From assembly GCA_900549085.1 (NCBI GenBank), contig URMO01000005.1:1-55005 (forward strand): 55,005 nt of DNA, in the 5' to 3' direction. Origin of the DNA: an uncultured Collinsella sp. Its GTDB lineage: Bacteria; Actinomycetota; Coriobacteriia; Coriobacteriales; Coriobacteriaceae. The position numbers and the translations under genes were made by a program. The notes beneath the pieces were generated by a model. That model saw only the letters and a list, made by a program, of their open reading frames with translations. It searched no databases and had not been told where the DNA came from. How positions within the stretch are numbered: position 1 is the stretch's first letter; each line of letters starts with the position of its first letter. Of this stretch, positions 50,312 to 55,005 are shown in pieces.

Positions 50312-51913
50312 ATGGATCAAAGCAAGCCTTCGTTCTTTATCACGACGCCCATCTACTACGTCAACGCCGATCCGCACCTGGGCACGGCTTATTCCACCAT
50401 CATCGCCGATGTTCAGGCTCGCTATCGCCGCTCCGCCGGCTATAACGTCAAGTTCCTGACCGGCATGGACGAGCACGGCGAGAAGGTCGCCGAGGCCGCA
50501 GCCAAGCATGGCATGACGCCGCAGGAGTGGACCGACAGCCAGGCCCCGCACTTCAAGGAGCTTTGGAGCAAGCTCGAGATTTCCAACGACGACTTCATCC
50601 GTACCACCGAGCCGCGCCAGCATCATGCCGTGCAGTACCTGTGGGAGCGCATGAAGGAGTCCGGTTACCTGTATAAGGGCAGCTACGACGGCTGGTATTG
50701 CGTGCCTGACGAGACCTACTTCACCGATACGCAGGTCCAGAAGGGCGACGAGGAGTACGGCAGCGTCGGCCAGCACCTGTGCCCCGACTGCCACCGTCCG
50801 CTTGAGCGCGTGCAGGAGGAGTCCTACTTCTTTAAGCTTTCCGCTTTCCAGGACAAGCTGCTCAAGCTCTATGACGAGCACCCCGACTTTGTCGAGCCTG
50901 CGTTCCGCATGAACGAGGTGCGCAGCTTTGTCGAGGGCGGCCTTAACGACCTTTCCGTGAGCCGCACGAGCTTTGACTGGGGCATTCAGGTCCCGTTTGA
51001 CGAGGGTCACGTGACCTACGTGTGGTTCGATGCGCTGCTCAACTATATGACGGCCGTCGGCTACGGTGTCGACACCGACGAGGCGCGTGCCGAGCTGGCC
51101 TATCGCTGGCCTGCGCAGTTCCACATCGTGGGTAAGGACATCATCCGCTTCCACTGCGTCATTTGGCCCGCCATGCTCATGGCCATCGGCGAGGCTCTGC
51201 CCGAGCATGTCTTTGCCCACGGCTTCCTGACCGTGCGCAATGCCGAGACCGGCAAGGCCGAGAAGATGTCCAAGAGCCGCGGCAATGCCATCGCTCCGCA
51301 GGACGTTATCGACATGTTGGGCGTCGAGGGCTATCGCTACTACTTTATGACCGACGTCGTCCCCGGTACCGACGGTGCCATCAGCTTCGATCGCATGGAG
51401 CAGGTCTACAACGCCGACCTGGCCAACAGCTGGGGCAACCTGATCTCGCGTTCGCTCAACATGAGCGGCAAGTACTTTGACGGTTGCGCGCCCGCCAAGC
51501 CCGCGTCGTTCGATGCGTTCGACAACCCGCTGGCAAAGATCGCCGATGGCCTGGTCGAGCGCTACATGGCCAAGATGGACGTGCTCGATTACGGTGGAGC
51601 CAAGGACGAGGTCATGGAGCTCATCCACGCCGCCAACCACTACATCGAGGACTCTGAGCCCTGGGCGCTTGCCAAGGACGAGGCCAAGGCTGACGAGCTG
51701 GCATTTGTGATCTACAACCTGCTCGAGGCCATCCGCATTGCCGCTCACCTGCTGATGCCGCTCATGCCCCAGACCTCTGCCGAGGCCCTGCGCCGCCTGT
51801 CCTGCGAGGACGAGGCCACGAGCGACGACCTCAAGGGCATTTGCGCTTGGGGCCTGCTTGCCGGTGGTCAGCCCGTCGAGAAGGGCGAGCCGCTGTTCCC
51901 GCGTCTGGGCTAA
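50312..51913 (+). CDS. metG: Methionyl-tRNA synthetase
   Basis: 533 residues. A class I synthetase that charges tRNA-Met. ATG follows CTGGAGGACAAACCCC. HIGH motif is HLGTAY near residue 22; KMSKS lies near residue 311 (EKMSKSRGNA). The connective peptide has a single half-knuckle, CPDCHRPLERV, so it probably binds one or no zinc. The anticodon-binding domain runs to the end (LLMPLMPQTSAEALRRL). There is no C-terminal EMAP-like dimerisation domain, as in the shorter MetG type. A terminator follows. Confidence 0.97.
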   Translation: MDQSKPSFFITTPIYYVNADPHLGTAYSTIIADVQARYRRSAGYNVKFLTGMDEHGEKVAEAAAKHGMTPQEWTDSQAPHFKELWSKLEISNDDFIRTTEPRQHHAVQYLWERMKESGYLYKGSYDGWYCVPDETYFTDTQVQKGDEEYGSVGQHLCPDCHRPLERVQEESYFFKLSAFQDKLLKLYDEHPDFVEPAFRMNEVRSFVEGGLNDLSVSRTSFDWGIQVPFDEGHVTYVWFDALLNYMTAVGYGVDTDEARAELAYRWPAQFHIVGKDIIRFHCVIWPAMLMAIGEALPEHVFAHGFLTVRNAETGKAEKMSKSRGNAIAPQDVIDMLGVEGYRYYFMTDVVPGTDGAISFDRMEQVYNADLANSWGNLISRSLNMSGKYFDGCAPAKPASFDAFDNPLAKIADGLVERYMAKMDVLDYGGAKDEVMELIHAANHYIEDSEPWALAKDEAKADELAFVIYNLLEAIRIAAHLLMPLMPQTSAEALRRLSCEDEATSDDLKGICAWGLLAGGQPVEKGEPLFPRLG

Positions 51914-51954
51914 GACGCCGCGCGCCATATCGGCAATTTGCTGTTTAGATGTAA

Positions 51955-51988
51955 GGGCATGGCCGCAACGGTCCATGCCCTTTTGTTT
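51955..51988 (+). terminator. Intrinsic terminator of metG
   Basis: GGGCATGG (51955-51962) pairs with CCATGCCC (51973-51980), then TTTTGTTT. About 40 bases after the stop. Confidence 0.88.
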
Positions 51989-52020
51989 CAAGACGCCGCC
52001 ACCATGCTAAGGAGGCAACT

Positions 52021-52881
52021 ATGACAACTTCGCCTTTGGCAAACCCCACGGCAACAAGGGAACTGCTGGAGGAGTTTGGCCTTGCGACCAAGCATCGCCT
52101 GGGGCAGAACTTCTTGATCGACAACCATGTAATTGAGCGCATTTGCGAGCTTTCCGAGCTTGCGGGCGATGAACGTGTGCTCGAGGTTGGCCCGGGCGTT
52201 GGTACGCTCACGCTTGCGCTGCTGCAGGAGGCGGCGTGCGTCACGTCGATCGAGGCCGATCCCGAGCTCGAGCCGGTGCTCGATGCCCACGCCGCCGACT
52301 ACGCCAACTTCCGCTTTATCATGGGCGACGCGCTCAGGGTGACGCCGGAACAGATTGAGCAGGCTGCGGGCGGTGAGCCGACGGTATTTGTCGCGAACCT
52401 GCCCTATAACGTGGCGGCGACAATCATCCTGCAGTTCTTCCAGACGATGCCTGCGCTCAAGCGCGCCGTCGTCATGGTTCAAAAGGAGGTTGCCGATCGC
52501 ATTGCCGCAGTGCCGGGTAACAAGACTTATGGCGGCTATACGGCAAAGCTCGGCCTGTATGCACAGGTGACGGGTCGCTTTGAGGTGCCGCCACGTTGCT
52601 TTATGCCGGCGCCGCACGTGGACTCGGCCGTCGTGCGTATCGACCGTGTTGACGGCGTGGTGCCCGAAGGACTCGATCGCGAATTTGTGGCCCGTGTGAT
52701 TGACGCTGCTTTTGCTCAGCGTCGCAAGACCATTCGCAATTCCATGAGCGCCAACGGCTTTGCCAAGGACGTGCTCGATGCCGCCTTTGAGGCTTGCGGT
52801 ATCGCACCCACCACGCGCGCCGAGACGCTCGATGTTGCTGACTTTGTCCGCCTGGCCCAGGAGCTAATCCATGACGCCTAA
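52021..52881 (+). CDS. rsmA: 16S rRNA dimethyladenosine transferase RsmA
   Basis: 286 residues, KsgA family. Dimethylates two adjacent adenines near the 3' end of 16S rRNA, a late 30S assembly check. Start ATG 52021 after AAGGAGG. Landmarks: KHRLGQNFLIDNHVIERI, the SAM site VLEVGPGVGTLTLAL near residue 55, the catalytic NLPYNV near 127 and FMPAPHVDSAVVRI near 200. The C-terminal lobe is complete. Overlaps tatD by 11 bases. Together with rsgA and rsmI it makes several 30S maturation genes in this window. Confidence 0.97.
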   Translation: MTTSPLANPTATRELLEEFGLATKHRLGQNFLIDNHVIERICELSELAGDERVLEVGPGVGTLTLALLQEAACVTSIEADPELEPVLDAHAADYANFRFIMGDALRVTPEQIEQAAGGEPTVFVANLPYNVAATIILQFFQTMPALKRAVVMVQKEVADRIAAVPGNKTYGGYTAKLGLYAQVTGRFEVPPRCFMPAPHVDSAVVRIDRVDGVVPEGLDREFVARVIDAAFAQRRKTIRNSMSANGFAKDVLDAAFEACGIAPTTRAETLDVADFVRLAQELIHDA

Positions 52882-53788
52882 TGCCGAACGCGTAACGTTT
52901 ACCAAGAAAAAGAAGACGGTTGCCTGCCCCGTGCCCTTGGCACCGCTTGCCGACACGCATGCGCATCTGCTTTCGTTTTGGGGCAAAGAAGTGCCCGAGA
53001 CGCTCGTGCGCGCGAAAGCCGCGGGCGTCGACCTGTTGGTGACGATGCTCGACCCCATCGCCGACAAGCGCAGCGTGACGGACTATAGCGACTGGCTGGT
53101 GCGCGAAATTCTACCGATGCGGGATATTCCGCAGATCAAGTATCTCGCTGGCGTTCATCCCTATGGCGCGCCGGATTATACCGACGACATTCACGCGCAG
53201 GTCGTTGCCGCGCTCGATAATCCTTTGTGCGCCGGTATCGGCGAGATCGGCCTGGACTACCACATGGATTACGATGACGACATCGCGCCGGCGCCCCATA
53301 GCGTGCAGATTGATTGCATGGCACGTCAGCTCGAAGTTGCCGTGCGCCGCAATGTGCCGGTGGAGCTACACCTGCGGCACGAGGACTCGGATGGGGAGCG
53401 CACCTCGCACGTTGATGCGTACAACGTGCTGCGCGAGGTGGGTGTGCCTCAGGCCGGTTGCGTGCTGCACTGCTTTGGCGAGGATCGAGCCACGATGGAG
53501 CGCTTTGTGGGTTTGGGCTGCTATATCGCCTATGGCGGCGCGGCCACCTTTAAGCGCAACGACGACGTGCGCGAGGCGTTTGCGGCAACTCCGCTCGATC
53601 GCATTTTGTTCGAAACGGATTGCCCGTATATGGCGCCGGAGCCCATTCGTGGTCTTGAGTGCGAGCCGGCAATGATTTCTATCACGGCAAACACGCTGGT
53701 CAACGACCGTGTCGATCGTACCGGCGAGGATGCTGAGGCAATCGCGCGAGCAGCTTGGGAAAATGCCTGCAAACTTTTTCAAAAATAG
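52871..53788 (+). CDS. tatD: TatD-family metal-dependent hydrolase
   Basis: 305 residues. A TIM-barrel deoxyribonuclease-type hydrolase. Metal ligands: ADTHAHL near residue 33 (HxH), GEIGLDYHMDY near 125, VELHLRHE near 160, LHCFGE near 198 and FETDCPYMAPEP near 245. An extra N-terminal segment of about 25 basic residues (VTFTKKKKTVAC) is unusual; translation could begin later. It overlaps rsmA and is probably co-transcribed. Confidence 0.92.
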   Translation: MTPNAERVTFTKKKKTVACPVPLAPLADTHAHLLSFWGKEVPETLVRAKAAGVDLLVTMLDPIADKRSVTDYSDWLVREILPMRDIPQIKYLAGVHPYGAPDYTDDIHAQVVAALDNPLCAGIGEIGLDYHMDYDDDIAPAPHSVQIDCMARQLEVAVRRNVPVELHLRHEDSDGERTSHVDAYNVLREVGVPQAGCVLHCFGEDRATMERFVGLGCYIAYGGAATFKRNDDVREAFAATPLDRILFETDCPYMAPEPIRGLECEPAMISITANTLVNDRVDRTGEDAEAIARAAWENACKLFQK

Positions 53789-53831
53789 TTCTTGCGTTCG
53801 CGATGGTGCTCCGTTATTCTAATTCCTGCAC

Positions 53832-53918
53832 GCGGGCGTGGCGGAATTGGCAGACGCGTACGGTTCAGGTCCGTATGGGGGCAACCCCATGAAGGTTCAA
53901 GTCCTTTCGCCCGCACCA
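53832..53918 (+). tRNA. tRNA-Leu (CAG)
   Basis: Class II tRNA. Acceptor GCGGGCG pairs with CGCCCGC, the anticodon stem TACGG/CCGTA has loop TTCAGGT (anticodon CAG), a long variable arm follows (TGGGGGCAACCCCA), and the T-loop is TTCAAGT. CCA is encoded at the end. Confidence 0.96.
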
Positions 53919-53997
53919 TTTCCCGCTCGTGTTCCGTTTGGGTCGTGCGGCCGTGACGCGCCTTGTCAGCGGCGCGCGAAGACAAAGGAGAATTACC

Positions 53998-55005
53998 TTG
54001 GCAGTCCCCGCAGTATTTAGGAAGTACAACGAGATCAGCCTCATCAAGCGCATTCTCGTTGGCCTTGCCGTTGGCATCGTCTTGGCGCTGCTCATCCCGA
54101 ATGCGCAGCCTTGGACTGACATCATCACGCTTCTGGGCTCGCTGTTCGTCGGCGCGTTGAAGGCCGTCGCCCCCGTGCTCGTGTTCTTCCTGGTCATCAG
54201 TGCCCTTTGCAACGCCCAGGGCGCCGGCACCATGAAGACCGTCGTCGTGCTCTATGTCATCAGCACGCTTGTCGCGGCCATTGTCGCCCTCATCGGCAGC
54301 GAGATCTTCCCGACGTCCCTCACGCTCGACACCTCATCCATGGTGGAGCAGGCCGCGCCCGAGGGTATCGGAGAAGTGCTCACCACGCTGCTCATGAACA
54401 TCGTGGCCAACCCGGTGGACGCGCTCATGAACGCCAACTACGTGGGCATCCTCGCTTGGGCCGTGGTGCTCGGCATCGCCTTGCGTGCCGCCGGCGAGCG
54501 CACCAAGGAAGTGTTCACCGCCATCTCCGACGCCGTCTCCAAGGCCGTGCGCTGGGTCATCAATTTGGCCCCCTTCGGCATCATGGGCCTGGTGTACGCC
54601 TCGGTGAGCACCTCGGGCCTGGAGATCTTCACCGAGTACGGCCACCTCATTCTGGTGCTCGTGGCCTGCATGCTCATCATCGCGCTGGTCACCAATCCCC
54701 TCATCGTGTGGATCTGCACGCGCAAGAACCCCTATCCGCTCGTGCTGCGCTGCTTGAAGGACTCCGGCCTGACGGCCTTCTTCACCCGCAGCTCTGCCGC
54801 CAACATCCCGGTGAACATGGAGCTGTGCCGCAAGCTCGGCCTGAACAAGGACAACTACTCGGTGTCCATCCCGCTGGGCGCCACCATCAATATGGCCGGC
54901 GCGGCGGTTACCATCACGGTCATGACCATGGCCGCCTGCCAGACCATCGATCTGGCGGTCGACCCGGTGACGGCCGTCATCCTGTGCGTGCTGGCCGCCG
55001 TGTCC
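53998..55005 (+). CDS. sstT: Serine/threonine:sodium symporter SstT, cut by the window end
   Basis: A dicarboxylate/amino acid:cation symporter of the SstT branch, importing serine and threonine with Na+. The TTG start at 53998 follows AAAGGAG with 9 bases between. 336 residues are visible, out of about 400. Helices include ISLIKRILVGLAVGIVLALLIP and GALKAVAPVLVFFLVISAL. The re-entrant loop has TRSSAANIPVNMELCRKLGL, and the family motif PLGATINMAGAAVTITVMTMAA follows. The TRSSAAN form with NMAGAA matches SstT rather than glutamate carriers. Confidence 0.92.
   Translation, partial: MAVPAVFRKYNEISLIKRILVGLAVGIVLALLIPNAQPWTDIITLLGSLFVGALKAVAPVLVFFLVISALCNAQGAGTMKTVVVLYVISTLVAAIVALIGSEIFPTSLTLDTSSMVEQAAPEGIGEVLTTLLMNIVANPVDALMNANYVGILAWAVVLGIALRAAGERTKEVFTAISDAVSKAVRWVINLAPFGIMGLVYASVSTSGLEIFTEYGHLILVLVACMLIIALVTNPLIVWICTRKNPYPLVLRCLKDSGLTAFFTRSSAANIPVNMELCRKLGLNKDNYSVSIPLGATINMAGAAVTITVMTMAACQTIDLAVDPVTAVILCVLAAVS

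Noticed and set aside
48362..51991. A 1,209-codon open frame on the minus strand opposite GH5-like, rsmI and metG
   Set aside because: Same mirror effect; three conserved proteins lie on the other strand.

Overview
Almost all of this window (about 3,080 to 55,005) looks like the chromosome of a high-GC, monoderm, anaerobic gut actinobacterium of the class Coriobacteriia, most likely Collinsella or a close relative. The clues are a class III (anaerobic) ribonucleotide reductase, a secretin-free Tad pilus operon, an ECF-type metal importer, T-box control of pheST, and GC-rich codon use throughout. The first ~3 kb is different. It carries secG, a small TPR protein, the outer-membrane lipoprotein gene lptE and a sigma-54 activator without receiver, a set expected in a diderm Bacteroidales genome such as Alistipes. 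The two parts meet inside one open frame near 3,075, where nrdD runs in frame into an unrelated membrane protein. I read this as a chimeric (misassembled) contig rather than a natural fusion.

Layout. 1-3,076: Bacteroidales-like piece, all on the minus strand, with an in-frame amber codon in the sigma-54 activator. 3,077-5,262: 3'-truncated nrdD with a promoter and tandem NrdR boxes. 5,624-5,698: tRNA-Val. 5,929-15,038: the most unusual locus. It has four SipW-type (TasA/CalY-like) exported proteins, two SipW/ER-type signal peptidases, a membrane-anchored McrB-like AAA+ ATPase, and a DUF2357-like protein with a very long Ala/Glu-rich coiled coil. 15,164-20,018: DMT transporter, DUF4012 membrane protein, glmM. 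20,146-25,938: M32 carboxypeptidase (minus), then T-box, pheS, pheT. 26,060-28,895: ECF metal importer behind a consensus NikR box, so probably for nickel. 28,976-32,778: PLC-like protein, orphan nuclease-like protein, pyruvate kinase. 33,072-37,334: Ca2+-type P-ATPase with a structured leader, then rsgA. 37,588-47,184: Tad pilus operon ending in a DUF192 gene. 47,243-47,793: toxin-antitoxin pair. 47,929-53,918: tRNA-Phe, GH5-like protein, rsmI, metG, rsmA, tatD, tRNA-Leu. 53,998-end: partial sstT.

How the parts fit. Two surface-structure systems dominate. The Tad locus has ATPases (tadZ, tadA), platform proteins (tadB, tadC), two Flp-type pilins and pseudopilins, all tightly overlapping. The SipW locus encodes its own substrates and proteases and adds a McrB/DUF2357 pair; that pair normally belongs to restriction-type systems but here is tied to the membrane and lacks any nuclease I can see. 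This locus is my best candidate for an undescribed system. The second is the leader of the Ca2+ ATPase gene, whose pairings imply two alternative folds, one of which hides the ribosome binding site. Regulation that can be read directly: NrdR at nrdD, NikR at the metal importer, a phenylalanine T-box at pheST, and intrinsic terminators after tRNA-Val, the M32 gene, pyk, rsgA, tRNA-Phe and metG.
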